Shown: positions 10,517 to 19,616 of the stretch, in pieces
Position numbering within the stretch: the stretch's first letter is position 1
How the letters are laid out: every line of letters begins with the position of its first letter
Source of the DNA: Asparagopsis taxiformis
Taxonomy: Eukaryota > Rhodophyta > Florideophyceae > Bonnemaisoniales > Bonnemaisoniaceae
DNA length: 64,000 nucleotides
Direction: 5' to 3'
Assembly (NCBI GenBank): GCA_030407315.1
Contig: JALQPE010000932.1
Location: forward strand, 1-64,000
Notes under the pieces: model-generated
Seen by the model: the letters and a program-made list of their open reading frames with translations, nothing else
Told to the model about the DNA's origin: nothing
The model's database searches: none
Program-made: the position numbers and the translations under genes

Positions 10517-12337
10517 ATGAAAGACCAATGCCAGACAAAGACGACCAGTTCAGAAGATGTGCCTTCTGAAGAAATCTTGTCCGCCATTACGCATTTCCAG
10601 CCGTGCCATCTACGACAGGAAAACATTGACCTTCATGGAGAGTCCAAATTGCAAACAGAGGATCCTTGCAGTGGTTACACTCAAGCCCGTTCTCCAAGGC
10701 AACTCTCTCAGCTTGATTCTAATATCGGGAAAGGTGGTATTGATAATGACAGCGAATGCAGAATCCCTCGAAGTCCGACATCTCTATCTCAGTCGAAAAC
10801 GATTCCAACATCAGCTCCACTCGATGGTGCTTCCGGTATTCCGAATAACAAAACACCCTCACAGTCCATATCTATCAATCCGCATTCGCTCTCAGATGTT
10901 ATGCAAAACTGGGTTTCAAACGATGGAGTTCTTAACGAAGCGAATGAATTCCACGAGAATTTCAATAGCTCTCCTCCAGATGCTCTAGAAGATGCCCCTC
11001 ATCAGGCGCTAGCATTCCAGAAAAGCAGCGGAAAGCTTTCTGATTATAATGAAACTGTCCTTATTCAAACCCATTTGAATACTCTTCATCCGCCTCATGC
11101 CGCTGTTACTGATGTTGTCCCGAGTGAGGTAGATGAATTTCATGTCGACAGTGCAAAGCAATCGATTCATGATGGTACTGATTTCATTGAAGCACAAATC
11201 AGTATTCCTCATCAGCAAGATGGTCCAGTCAAGAAGACGGTATTGAATTCAGACCAACTCGAAGGACATGTACCGGAAGGCTTTCAGATAGAAGACGCTT
11301 TGGCGACGAAGAAAGCACCGAAAAGAAAACCGAGAACTTACTCGCAAGCAGTTCCAAGTCAGCACTGCCATATTTGTTCGCGAAGACCGACAGCGTCGTC
11401 CCCTCATGTCGTGTGCGGAAATCTTCAAAAGGGAAGATGTCGGAAAACAATATGCACAAAGTGTTTCCATCAATTTAGATGGGACCTAAAAGCTGCACGG
11501 GAAGCTGCACCAGGATCATGGAAATGTCCACACTGCCGGGGAGAATGTCCGCAACGGGCACAATGCGTGATTTACAATCGCACATCAGATCGTCGTCGGC
11601 TTAAGTTAATCAACCATCGAAAAAGGAAGAACGACGATGCGAACGATAAGGTTAAGGACGTGGCTGCAAAGAAGAGAGGTGTTCTTGTATGTGCAGATAG
11701 TCCCAACAGTGGGACCACGTCTGCATCAGCAGCGCCGAGGGTCAGCACAACCATTGGCATCGGGTTTGGAGGTATAGCAAGAACATACGGGCCGGGCGGA
11801 AAGTGGACCTCAAGATTTCCTAGTGAGCTGGCACACTGTGGACCGTCAAGAGATGATAACATTACTACAGCAGGGAGTGAGGACGGATGTTTAAGCGATG
11901 ATCTACGTGTTGAATGTTATATGGACAGCATGTGTGGTGGACTGAACAGCAAAGATGAAGCAATGTTTGATGATGCTCTGGAGAAGCAGCAACTTGATAG
12001 ACAGGAATGTGATGACTTTACGAATGGAGAACTATTGCTTGGGTCGGACATGATTCCAATTGATATAGAAGAAGAGTGCTTCATTAGCGACGAATCGAAG
12101 GCAGCGATAACTGTTGACGCTGCTACAGGAATGGTTACAAATGCTGTTGATATTGAAGGCAAGACAAGTGAAACGGCGATCGGCCTTGCAACCGGACTGG
12201 GATATTTTTTAGACGACCTACAAAGTGGAGGGGGAAACCACAACGACAACTGTACAGAAAACAGTGCAGAGGAAGAGTTTGGTTTGGAAAAGAGCGAGAT
12301 TCGTTCTGAATCGGTGCAATTTGGAGAGTTGTTGTAG
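10517..12337 (+). CDS. zf-4CXXC_R1 zinc-finger protein, putative transcriptional regulator
   Basis: 606 residues from ATG 10517 (context agcaaaATGA). Residues about 282-355 form the zf-4CXXC_R1 domain known from the MAO-A repressor R1/CDCA7 group: CHICSRR, CGN....CRKTICTKCFHQF, WKCPHCRGECP and AQCVIYNRTS. That gives four CxxC-type pairs. A basic stretch (KAPKRKPRTYSQ) precedes the domain and another (RRLKLINHRKRK) follows it, possible nuclear import or DNA-contact regions. The rest is long, polar and probably disordered, with an acidic C-terminal third. CDCA7-like proteins act with HELLS in DNA methylation and heterochromatin. Whether this is a functional equivalent cannot be told. Confidence 0.82.
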   Translation: MKDQCQTKTTSSEDVPSEEILSAITHFQPCHLRQENIDLHGESKLQTEDPCSGYTQARSPRQLSQLDSNIGKGGIDNDSECRIPRSPTSLSQSKTIPTSAPLDGASGIPNNKTPSQSISINPHSLSDVMQNWVSNDGVLNEANEFHENFNSSPPDALEDAPHQALAFQKSSGKLSDYNETVLIQTHLNTLHPPHAAVTDVVPSEVDEFHVDSAKQSIHDGTDFIEAQISIPHQQDGPVKKTVLNSDQLEGHVPEGFQIEDALATKKAPKRKPRTYSQAVPSQHCHICSRRPTASSPHVVCGNLQKGRCRKTICTKCFHQFRWDLKAAREAAPGSWKCPHCRGECPQRAQCVIYNRTSDRRRLKLINHRKRKNDDANDKVKDVAAKKRGVLVCADSPNSGTTSASAAPRVSTTIGIGFGGIARTYGPGGKWTSRFPSELAHCGPSRDDNITTAGSEDGCLSDDLRVECYMDSMCGGLNSKDEAMFDDALEKQQLDRQECDDFTNGELLLGSDMIPIDIEEECFISDESKAAITVDAATGMVTNAVDIEGKTSETAIGLATGLGYFLDDLQSGGGNHNDNCTENSAEEEFGLEKSEIRSESVQFGELL

Positions 12338-12512
12338 CGGGTACAAAAAATCAGCAATTCCGACAAGTGTTTTCGTTGCATCCTCATCTGCTTGGAATCG
12401 CGAGGTGCAATCGAGGTCGATCACAAAAAACCCTGACATATATTGTTTTTTTACCACGCAAGCCTCGCCTTTTCCCATCTCGTCAAACTTGTTCACCATC
12501 CCCGTCTCCACC

Positions 12513-13502
12513 ATGGCTTTCGTTTCCAGCGTCGCAACTGCTTCAAGATCTGCCAGTGCTACTTCCGCGGTCTGCGAAAGGCGTACCACTCTGGTCGGAA
12601 CCAAATTGTCCACAGCCCCACGTGTGCTCGCCCCGCGCTCCTCGTCACACCATGCCACCACGAAAATGGTTTTCGGAAAGACAGTGAAGGAGAGTCTCGA
12701 ATTTGCACAGTATTTCTCCTCTTTCATCAAACTTGCCAACGTTGCAGGTCTAGATCTTGATGTCAGTAACTGCACAGTCTTCGCGCCGGACGATAACGCC
12801 TTTAACCGCTTGCCCGTAGGAATGCTCGATTTTCTCATGGCCAACCCCGTCGAAGCTCGCGCCGTTGCTGTCCGTCACATTCTTCCGAACCAGGTGTTGA
12901 CGACTAAGCAAATTAAATCTTCCGGTTTCTGGGAATCGATTCCAGGAGGTGCTTTGTCTTACATCAACATGGGACCCATCATTCGCATTGGAAATGCTAC
13001 CATCATTTTGGAAAAGAGTAACAATGAATGCGACAACGGAACGATTCACACACTCGATACTGTCCTCACATCCCCGGCTGTCAAGGCACCGAGTATCTCT
13101 CAGACATATGTTCCGTCCATTCCTGCATTTGGTGATTCCACTGTTGCATCGCTTTACCCATCTGGAGTGGATGGTGTCACCCAGAAACGAGCCATTGGCG
13201 CATGTCTTCCAAGCACTACCGGTGGCCGCAAGGCAATGGGCTTGATGAAGCAGCTCCCCTTCTACATGTACGGTCCTCCATTTAATGCAGCCAAGCAAGA
13301 AGATATTGAACCTATTTCTATTGCTCAGCCAGAATGTGTTGGTATTGACTACCAAATCATGCCGCCAGGATCTGTTATTGTGGAACCAGATGAGGTGACA
13401 GGCGCAAAATTACTGCCAGTCTCTGGTATGTCTAAGTACATTGGACAGACTAAAAGACTTGTTGAGGGTGATGGGTTGTCAGACTACTCTCGTCTGGACT
13501 AG
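12513..13502 (+). CDS. Plastid-targeted FAS1-domain protein with conserved-looking C-terminal extension
   Basis: 329 residues from ATG 12513 in a strong context (ccaccATGG). The open frame runs upstream into the previous gene, but there the start is non-ATG. The N terminus MAFVSSVATASRSASATSAV has the Phe-near-start pattern of red-lineage plastid transit peptides, with processing probably near 45-55. Residues about 58-190 are one fasciclin (FAS1) domain: NCTVFAPDDNAFNRLP, then VRHILPNQVLT and GTIHTLDTVL. Residues 215-329 are a separate tail with RAIGACLPSTTGGRKAMG and MKQLPFYMYGPPFNAA and two Cys (231, 275). Red-algal phycobilisomes are reported to contain FAS1-type rod linkers (recalled, not checked), so a linker or gamma-like role is a reasonable hypothesis. 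Confidence 0.8.
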   Translation: MAFVSSVATASRSASATSAVCERRTTLVGTKLSTAPRVLAPRSSSHHATTKMVFGKTVKESLEFAQYFSSFIKLANVAGLDLDVSNCTVFAPDDNAFNRLPVGMLDFLMANPVEARAVAVRHILPNQVLTTKQIKSSGFWESIPGGALSYINMGPIIRIGNATIILEKSNNECDNGTIHTLDTVLTSPAVKAPSISQTYVPSIPAFGDSTVASLYPSGVDGVTQKRAIGACLPSTTGGRKAMGLMKQLPFYMYGPPFNAAKQEDIEPISIAQPECVGIDYQIMPPGSVIVEPDEVTGAKLLPVSGMSKYIGQTKRLVEGDGLSDYSRLD

Positions 13503-13942
13503 ATTGTTTCAATGTTAAAACAAAGATGGCAGTTTTATAGATTAGTCGTCAACACGTAGCGAGCGAGAGAGCTTTCCGTGTAAAAGTTATTCACACATAT
13601 TCATGTTGTATCTTTACGTTGACATATTGTAAATTGCCAGGCAGTGCAATTTATTCAAAGCGGAAGAGTGGCACAAACTCGAGATGAAGGGCAGGTTTAA
13701 TAACTTGATTTTAGGGAAGTTCAAAACTCTGAAGCTGTACGTTGCAAGCTTACGTTGGAAATCTGTGATACAAGTCGAACAGGATGTACAAGTATTATCT
13801 AATTCCCAGGTACCATTGGTATCAGGATTGAATCAGGAATACAGCTTGGGAGGTGGCTAGATTCAATGAAGGGGTCCCTGTATAATGATCTACAATTACA
13901 AACACGTACTGCGAGACGAACACGATGCGCTACCGCAGTCGT
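13503..13942. other. Convergent intergenic spacer
   Basis: This 440 bp lies between the stops of the FAS1 gene and the sigma-factor gene. Only short random frames occur. It presumably holds two opposed 3' untranslated regions and polyadenylation signals. None could be assigned with confidence. Confidence 0.4.
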
Positions 13943-15376
13943 TTAGGCTTCCGGTGGACTGTATTCGCGAAGTACAGCAGAGCGGTAGGGGTGTCGTAGC
14001 TTTCGAAGTGCCTTCGACTCAATTTGTCTAACGCGCTCCTTGGTAACATCAAAAACGCGCCCAATTTCCTCCAATGTCTTCGCACGACCATCATCCAGAC
14101 CGTAACGCATACGGACGACATCCCGCTCACGAGGAGTTAAACTATTTACAACATGTTCCAGGTCATCGCGCAAAAGTGAAGATTCCACGCGATCTTCTGG
14201 GCTCTCTTCGTCGCTCTCAATGACATCACTTAGTGTCAAAGCATCGTCTACACCCGATAACGGACAGTCCAAGGGAATTGCAGCCTGCATATTGATGCGC
14301 GTAGCACGCAACTTCTCCAAAGAGATATTGCAGTATTCAGCGATTTCGGCCTCAAGCGGGGGGCGGCCGAGTTCGTTAGTCAAAAACTTTGTAGCCCTTC
14401 GAATGGCAGTGATAGTATCATAGAGATGAACTGGTAACCTGATGGTACGAGATTGATCCGCAATGGACCTGCTAACGGCTTGACGGACCCACCAAGTAGC
14501 GTAGGTGGAAAACTTGAAACCACGCTCTGCATCAAACTTTTCGCAAGCTCTGATAAGGCCGAGTGTGCCCTCCTGAATGAGATCGGATAACGGCATACCG
14601 CGGTTTAAATAGCGCTTCGCAATGGATACAACAAGACGCAAGTTGCAAACGATCATGCGATCTTTTGCGCGACGCGCGTCGTACAACCTTTGCAAAAACT
14701 CGGAACGCTCCAGATCGACATAATCGGCCCACTCATCGTCTGTGGGTTGGCGGCCGATAGAGTCTGCCAATTCAACGCGTTTCCTCTGCCAATACATCAA
14801 GTCCTTAATCTGGCGGCCGAGAGTCACTTCCTCTTCGGGACGCAAGAGACGGTCACCGCCGATGAGCTGAAGATACCAGCGGACAGTGTTGTCAGCGGTT
14901 CCCTGCACGGGAGATGAGCTAGAAGTGCGTTCAAAGTCGTCTGAGTTTGTGGCGGAGTCTGACGATTCTGATGCCGAGAGCGTTGCCGTCGAGCGCTTTC
15001 TCTTTTGCTTTGTCTTGGATGGCGAGTCTGTAATTGGAGGGTCTGCGGAATCCAAAATTGGCATCTGGTCTTCGAGTAACAAGTGCGGTTGATTGTCGAG
15101 CACGGCAAGGGCGGCTTCCTCCGGAGTTTGGGAGATTTTGCGCTGAGATGCTCGCTTAGGCATCGTACTAGGTGCAGAGGTTGAGGGAGGGTTGGCGGAC
15201 GGAGCAGATGCACGCTTGGAGGGAGGGCGACCGCGCCGTTTGGGAGCGACAATCATGACGGTTGCAGATGCATGACGGGACTCGGGAGCGGCATGTTGAA
15301 AATTGTCTGCGTGAAAGGAAGGTCGAGCAACGGAAGCGGCAGGCGGCGTCGCAATGAAGGTGAGCTTAGAATACAT
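13943..15376 (-). CDS. Nuclear-encoded plastid RNA polymerase sigma-70 factor
   Basis: Promoter-recognition subunit for the plastid-encoded, bacterial-type RNA polymerase. 477 residues from ATG 15376 (the frame goes three codons further, to TTG). Residues 1-160 form a Ser/Pro/Arg-rich leader with AT-hook-like KRRGRPPSKR. Then come region 1.2 (DNTVRWYLQLIGGDRLLRPEEE), regions 2.1-2.4 (NLRLVVSIAKRYLNRGMPLSDLIQEG, GLIRACEKFDAERGFKFSTYA, WWVRQAVSRSIADQSRTIRLP), region 3, and region 4 (LTPRERDVVRMRYGLDDG and the helix-turn-helix TLEEIGRVFDVTKERVRQIE). All core regions are intact, as in group 1/2 sigma factors. Confidence 0.96.
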   Translation of the reverse strand: MYSKLTFIATPPAASVARPSFHADNFQHAAPESRHASATVMIVAPKRRGRPPSKRASAPSANPPSTSAPSTMPKRASQRKISQTPEEAALAVLDNQPHLLLEDQMPILDSADPPITDSPSKTKQKRKRSTATLSASESSDSATNSDDFERTSSSSPVQGTADNTVRWYLQLIGGDRLLRPEEEVTLGRQIKDLMYWQRKRVELADSIGRQPTDDEWADYVDLERSEFLQRLYDARRAKDRMIVCNLRLVVSIAKRYLNRGMPLSDLIQEGTLGLIRACEKFDAERGFKFSTYATWWVRQAVSRSIADQSRTIRLPVHLYDTITAIRRATKFLTNELGRPPLEAEIAEYCNISLEKLRATRINMQAAIPLDCPLSGVDDALTLSDVIESDEESPEDRVESSLLRDDLEHVVNSLTPRERDVVRMRYGLDDGRAKTLEEIGRVFDVTKERVRQIESKALRKLRHPYRSAVLREYSPPEA

Positions 15377-15785
15377 GATTGGCAACGGTCGGTTGAGAGT
15401 CGGAGCGCTAGTCGGGGAGAGCGAGGTGAGTTGACTTTAGAAGCCTTTCCGCACAGGTTGCGGCACTTGTACATATATGACAATGATCAATGAGAGCCGC
15501 ACATTACGTACCATCTCAAGGGCGAGCTGCCGGTGGCGCATAGCGCTCCACTGAGTACCAGCTGGTAATCTACTCGTGAGTAATGGATGGCAGTGCAAGC
15601 ACGACTCGAGATACTTTTGCAAGCAGCACAAACTTAATTAATTAATATTAAAATTACATTTCATTGCTTTCAATTGCTACGCCGACACACCGTGCTAACG
15701 TAGCACATCTTTGTCCGGCCAGTGCGTCGCACCCCTGCCACGCGACGCCGACACGATTCGTTCCATCTCACGCTTGCCAGCTCCG
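15377..15785. promoter_or_regulatory. Divergent promoter region, sigma factor / PUS10
   Basis: 409 bp between head-to-head starts. It includes an AT-rich segment with TTAATTAATTAA near 15634-15645. The upstream extension of the PUS10 frame starts with TTG at 15711 and is treated as leader. No other element is supported. Confidence 0.4.
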
Positions 15786-17408
15786 ATGAATCCTTTGGCG
15801 ATAAACGCCGCCATCGCAGAAGCTTGCGTGCGTGCTCAAATTTGTGCACGATGCACTTTGCGCGTAGCCAATGTCCGACGACAGTCCTCTTATGAACTCT
15901 CAACTCCCAGCATCATTCGTCTCTATGATCTGCAAACCCCCCAATCTCCTTCCCATTCCTGTCCGACCTGCCTCGGCATTCTACAGGACCAAACTCTAGA
16001 TCGCATAACAACTGTTGTTGCTTCCAAACTCAGTAATCTACAACATAATGCTTGCTTTAAGATCAATGCCAGTATTCCTGTGTCCGCTGCAATTGTTCGT
16101 GACAGAGCTATGCGCATTTTCCTAGAGCGTAATCAGCTTCCTACCTATCCACCTGTTGCTACCGTTTCTAAACGGCCTCGCGCTAATTCTGCTATTCCCC
16201 TTCCGCGTAATGCTATAGTTTCATGCGACTCCGCTCTCCACGTTTCCCTCAGGGAAGCTGTCAAGTGGGCTGCCTGTTCACGAATTCAGCGCCATTTCGG
16301 ATTTCGATATTCGCCAGACGCTGACATGTTCTTCGATCTCGTCTTTACCCACCCACAATCTCATCATGAGTCCGCATTCGCAGCACCTGAAAGCTCGCGC
16401 AAATCTAGAAAACGCAGTAACAGTGAACTAGATGCAAGCACCGGTTCTAACCGTCCTGAGTCTACAACGCAGGTTGCCAAGGTAACCAATTCAATGTCTA
16501 CGGACCAGTTTGTTGCTGCACTCGGAGATTCCTTCATACCTCCTCCGCCTGTTTCCGATCCTGTGGATGTCACTGCGACCGTGTCTACATCCCCAATTTT
16601 GTTTGCTGGCAACTATAACAAATTCTCCCGCATTGTCTCTCAGACACCTTGGTTTGTAGATCAACCCATGAAGGCAAATCAGAAACCTGACACCGAGTCG
16701 CAGCAACTCCAAACAGACATGTACGGCAAGCCAAAGCGGACTGCTGTAAGTGTTGAGGAGGTGATGGTGAAGGGCATTGCAGAAGTGCTCAAGCCGGAAA
16801 AGAGTACGTTCACTGCAGGTGGTCGCGAAGATGTGGATGTACGAATGCTCGGCACCGGCCGTCCATTCGTAATTGAAGTGATCAACCCGTCTATAGTAGA
16901 GTCAAAAATAAGCGAACAGCTGCTGGACCAAATGCGACAGATCACAGCTCGTGAAAGTTCATGTGTAACGGTGAATAATTTACGGATTGTTCCTAAGGCC
17001 TATTTCGCAGAAATGCGCAAGTACGAATCTGCGAAGAGGAAATGCTACCGCTGCATTGTATGGACTAGCAAGGAGTGCAAAATTGAAGAGCTGAAGGATA
17101 AGTTGCAAGTGCAAGGAGGCTTTCTGCTGAAACAAAAGACTCCCCTACGCGTTTTGCACAGACGGACGCAATCGGTTCGAGAGCGACAAATTTATGAAGC
17201 CACAGTGTCTCGCATTGTGTCAGCCAACTTTTTCGTTCTCGACATTGTTGCAGCGGCTGGCACTTACATAAAAGAGTTTGTACACGGTGACAATGGGCGC
17301 ACGCAGCCCAATGTTGCGCAACTTCTCAATTGTGATGCCGATATATTACAACTTGACGTCAGCAAAATCAGCGGCAACTTGGACGGCACAGCAGTTGAGG
17401 TTGAATAG
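15786..17408 (+). CDS. PUS10: tRNA pseudouridine synthase Pus10
   Basis: Archaeal/eukaryotic enzyme making pseudouridine at tRNA positions 54/55. 540 residues from ATG 15786; 25 extra upstream codons begin only at TTG. The N-terminal domain keeps a CxxC pair (ICARCTL) and a second (CPTCLGIL), the zinc knuckle of the family, followed by a THUMP-like region with a low-complexity insertion. The catalytic domain carries GGREDVDVRMLGTGRPFVIEV, which includes the catalytic Asp, then LKQKTPLRVLHRRTQSVR and AGTYIKEFVHGDNGRTQPN, all Pus10 signatures. The stop codon is only 10 bp from the convergent stop of the QueD-type gene, so the transcripts almost certainly overlap. Confidence 0.95.
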   Translation: MNPLAINAAIAEACVRAQICARCTLRVANVRRQSSYELSTPSIIRLYDLQTPQSPSHSCPTCLGILQDQTLDRITTVVASKLSNLQHNACFKINASIPVSAAIVRDRAMRIFLERNQLPTYPPVATVSKRPRANSAIPLPRNAIVSCDSALHVSLREAVKWAACSRIQRHFGFRYSPDADMFFDLVFTHPQSHHESAFAAPESSRKSRKRSNSELDASTGSNRPESTTQVAKVTNSMSTDQFVAALGDSFIPPPPVSDPVDVTATVSTSPILFAGNYNKFSRIVSQTPWFVDQPMKANQKPDTESQQLQTDMYGKPKRTAVSVEEVMVKGIAEVLKPEKSTFTAGGREDVDVRMLGTGRPFVIEVINPSIVESKISEQLLDQMRQITARESSCVTVNNLRIVPKAYFAEMRKYESAKRKCYRCIVWTSKECKIEELKDKLQVQGGFLLKQKTPLRVLHRRTQSVRERQIYEATVSRIVSANFFVLDIVAAAGTYIKEFVHGDNGRTQPNVAQLLNCDADILQLDVSKISGNLDGTAVEVE

Positions 17409-17418
17409 CAGTTGCTGG

Positions 17419-17937
17419 TTATGATTCAAGGCCATTAGTATCGTCTGATTTCGGATCGTCGTCGTCAGCACACTTTGTGTCAAGGGGCAAAACTTTGGCA
17501 GCATCTTGAGCAGTAATGCTTTCACAGATAAAATTGTCTTCATCATCAAAAGGAATGGCAAGTCGTCGGCGCTGAGGTCTGTAGGTTGCTGACGCTGAGG
17601 CAGTCTCCCGAATTTCGACAGCTGTCAGGAGCGGCAATGATGGTAAGAGCTTTCGATACACCCACTGAGCAATGTATTCTGCGGTCGGACTATCTGTCTC
17701 CAGGGAATCGTTGAGATGGTGATGATCAAGATGAGTCTTGATGATACTTTTGACAGCGACTGAGATGTGATGGAAATCGGTGAGCATGTTTTTCTGGGGA
17801 CCGTCTTTGTGCAACCTAGTGCCCCTGAGTTCAACAGTGAGAGTGTAACTATGTCCATGCAAGTGGGAACATTTGCCGTCGTGATGATGAAGTTGATGGG
17901 ATGCTTCGAATGTGAAGCTCTTACGCAGTTCGAACAT
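17419..17937 (-). CDS. 6-pyruvoyl-tetrahydropterin synthase family protein, QueD-type (6-carboxy-tetrahydropterin synthase-like)
   Basis: 172 residues from ATG 17937 (upstream frame begins with GTG). T-fold enzyme family acting on dihydroneopterin triphosphate. Zinc ligands are present: His14 in FEASHQL, and His27/His29 in LHGHSY. The Cys23 nucleophile sits in KCSHLHGH, the spacing typical of bacterial QueD rather than animal PTPS. The LND....SPTAEYIAQWV block and the catalytic Glu111 in VEIRETASASATY are also intact. The acidic C-terminal tail (about 130-172) is not part of the fold. Known QueD makes 6-carboxy-tetrahydropterin for queuosine. Alternatives are a PTPS-like role in biopterin synthesis or a dual function. 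No transit peptide is visible. Confidence 0.9.
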   Translation of the reverse strand: MFELRKSFTFEASHQLHHHDGKCSHLHGHSYTLTVELRGTRLHKDGPQKNMLTDFHHISVAVKSIIKTHLDHHHLNDSLETDSPTAEYIAQWVYRKLLPSLPLLTAVEIRETASASATYRPQRRRLAIPFDDEDNFICESITAQDAAKVLPLDTKCADDDDPKSDDTNGLES

Positions 17938-18364
17938 GGCAGCTGCACCGAGTGGTAAACAGGAAGTGAGGTCACAGAGAGGTGAATAGTAGTCTATGGG
18001 GCATGCAGCCACGTTAGGGAGAGCTCGCTCATAAAGGTGAGCTAATTGAGCTCTTCAGACGAACTGATTCCTTGACTGACTGGATCAGCGCAAGAGAACA
18101 TTTATCAGGAATACTGTGTATAGGGAATCGAGGTGCTCAGCTCAACTGATAGTAGATTTCCCGCCGTGCGCCAGAGTAGTTGTGAATTGCTTTGGACCGA
18201 GTGGCCCGTGATAAAAGTAGCCAATAAAAACGCTCTGATAGTGCCAACCCGACCAATCACACACTCGCCCACGCCGGATGAAAATCGGCTGCGCAGCCCG
18301 ACTCGATTAGATCGTTGCCATCATCCACCCGGCTCGTCCGACACGATCCATTCGCACACCAAAT
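17938..18364. promoter_or_regulatory. Divergent promoter region with two CCAAT boxes (QueD-type / prohibitin)
   Basis: 427 bp between head-to-head genes. Two CCAAT pentamers on the plus strand, at 18221-18225 and 18253-18257, sit 144 and 112 bp before the prohibitin ATG, in the usual range for NF-Y sites. No convincing TATA box. Binding is not shown. Confidence 0.45.
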
Positions 18365-19288
18365 ATGGCTCAAGTTCCTCCAATGCCCAATGTGCGAATG
18401 CCGCCAGGTGGTCCGGCAGGTCTGCGAGCTCTGGGTGCGTTGACAGCAGGTGCTATTGGTCTCTCCAGTGCATACCGCTACGGTCTCTTCAATGTTGACG
18501 GAGGTCATCGTGCTGTCCTCTTCAATCGCGTCATTGGAGTCAGAGATAATGTTTATGGTGAAGGTACTCACTTCAGAATACCGTTCATTGACATGCCTGT
18601 TGTGTACGATGTGCGAGCCAAGCCGAGAAATATTCAATCCTTGACGGGATCCCGCGATCTCCAAATGGTTACGATCACGCTTCGTGTCCTCAGCCGACCC
18701 GATGCAACCCAATTGCCCGCGATCTATCGTACACTCGGCACAGATTGGGACGATCGTGTATTGCCTAGTATTGTCAATGAAGTGCTCAAATCAGTGGTGG
18801 CTCAATTTAACGCTTCGCAGCTCATCACTCAACGTGAGCAAGTCTCCAAGCTAATCTCCAGGAACTTGCGATCGAGGGCACTGGATTTCAATATCCTACT
18901 TGACGATGTCTCCATCACCCATTTGTCATTCGGAAAAGAGTACACTGCTGCAGTCGAAGCAAAACAGGTTGCCCAGCAGGAGGCAGAGAGGGCTCGCTTT
19001 ATTGTCGAGAAAGCTAAGCAGGACAAGAAGTCAGCTATTATTAGGGCAGAGGGTGAAGCCAGATCAGCCCAGATGATTGGTGATGCTATGCGTGACAACC
19101 CATCTTTTATTCAGCTGCGAAGAATTGAAGCAGCTCGCGAGATTGCTAACACAGTTCAGCGTTCCCAGAACCGAGTGTATCTGGATGCTGACACACTTCA
19201 ACTTAACCTGGGAGCAATAGAATCCGTGGCTGAGACACCGCCGAATCCCGAAGATGATAAGAAACCAAATTCCAGTTGGCTAAAATAG
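18365..19288 (+). CDS. PHB2: Prohibitin-2 (mitochondrial inner-membrane scaffold subunit)
   Basis: 307 residues from ATG 18365. Prohibitins form ring complexes with PHB1 in the mitochondrial inner membrane, supporting m-AAA protease control and cristae. An N-terminal hydrophobic anchor ([19 protein letters not shown], about 19-37) is followed by the PHB domain: [67 protein letters not shown], and then the coiled-coil segment [22 protein letters not shown]. The C-terminal [14 protein letters not shown] completes a full-length PHB2-type protein. PHB2 is favoured over PHB1 by its longer N terminus and the [17 protein letters not shown] region. Confidence 0.95.
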   Translation: MAQVPPMPNVRMPPGGPAGLRALGALTAGAIGLSSAYRYGLFNVDGGHRAVLFNRVIGVRDNVYGEGTHFRIPFIDMPVVYDVRAKPRNIQSLTGSRDLQMVTITLRVLSRPDATQLPAIYRTLGTDWDDRVLPSIVNEVLKSVVAQFNASQLITQREQVSKLISRNLRSRALDFNILLDDVSITHLSFGKEYTAAVEAKQVAQQEAERARFIVEKAKQDKKSAIIRAEGEARSAQMIGDAMRDNPSFIQLRRIEAAREIANTVQRSQNRVYLDADTLQLNLGAIESVAETPPNPEDDKKPNSSWLK

Positions 19289-19616
19289 AAAAACTAGCTT
19301 GGATGTTGTGCTTACCCTGGTTCAGTTATACCAGGCAGAAAACTATGGTCACTACGCTCGGTAATCCTAGTTGAAAAGGTTGAGGAGTGTCATCGAGTAG
19401 TTGGTAAAGCGATTTTGAGCAACGTGCTGACTTTTTCCATCCAACTCGTTACGATACGTCCTAATATCTCAGCAATTTCTCGAGTACTCTATGCTCACAA
19501 CCTGCATGCGCATGTTATGGAAAAATCTGCAAATGACGTTTAAACCAGAGACTGTGCATTGGTTCACCATCATATCCGGATGAGGAACTGTTTTTCTGCT
19601 CGAGTAGAAGTGAAAA
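19289..19616. other. Convergent intergenic spacer
   Basis: 328 bp between the prohibitin stop and the FKBP stop. No coding potential or RNA gene was recognised. It should hold both 3' untranslated regions. Confidence 0.4.

Noticed and set aside
12225..12512. Upstream extension of the FAS1 protein overlapping the zinc-finger gene
   Set aside because: The extension starts at a non-ATG codon and overlaps the preceding coding region. ATG 12513 has a strong context and begins a good transit peptide.
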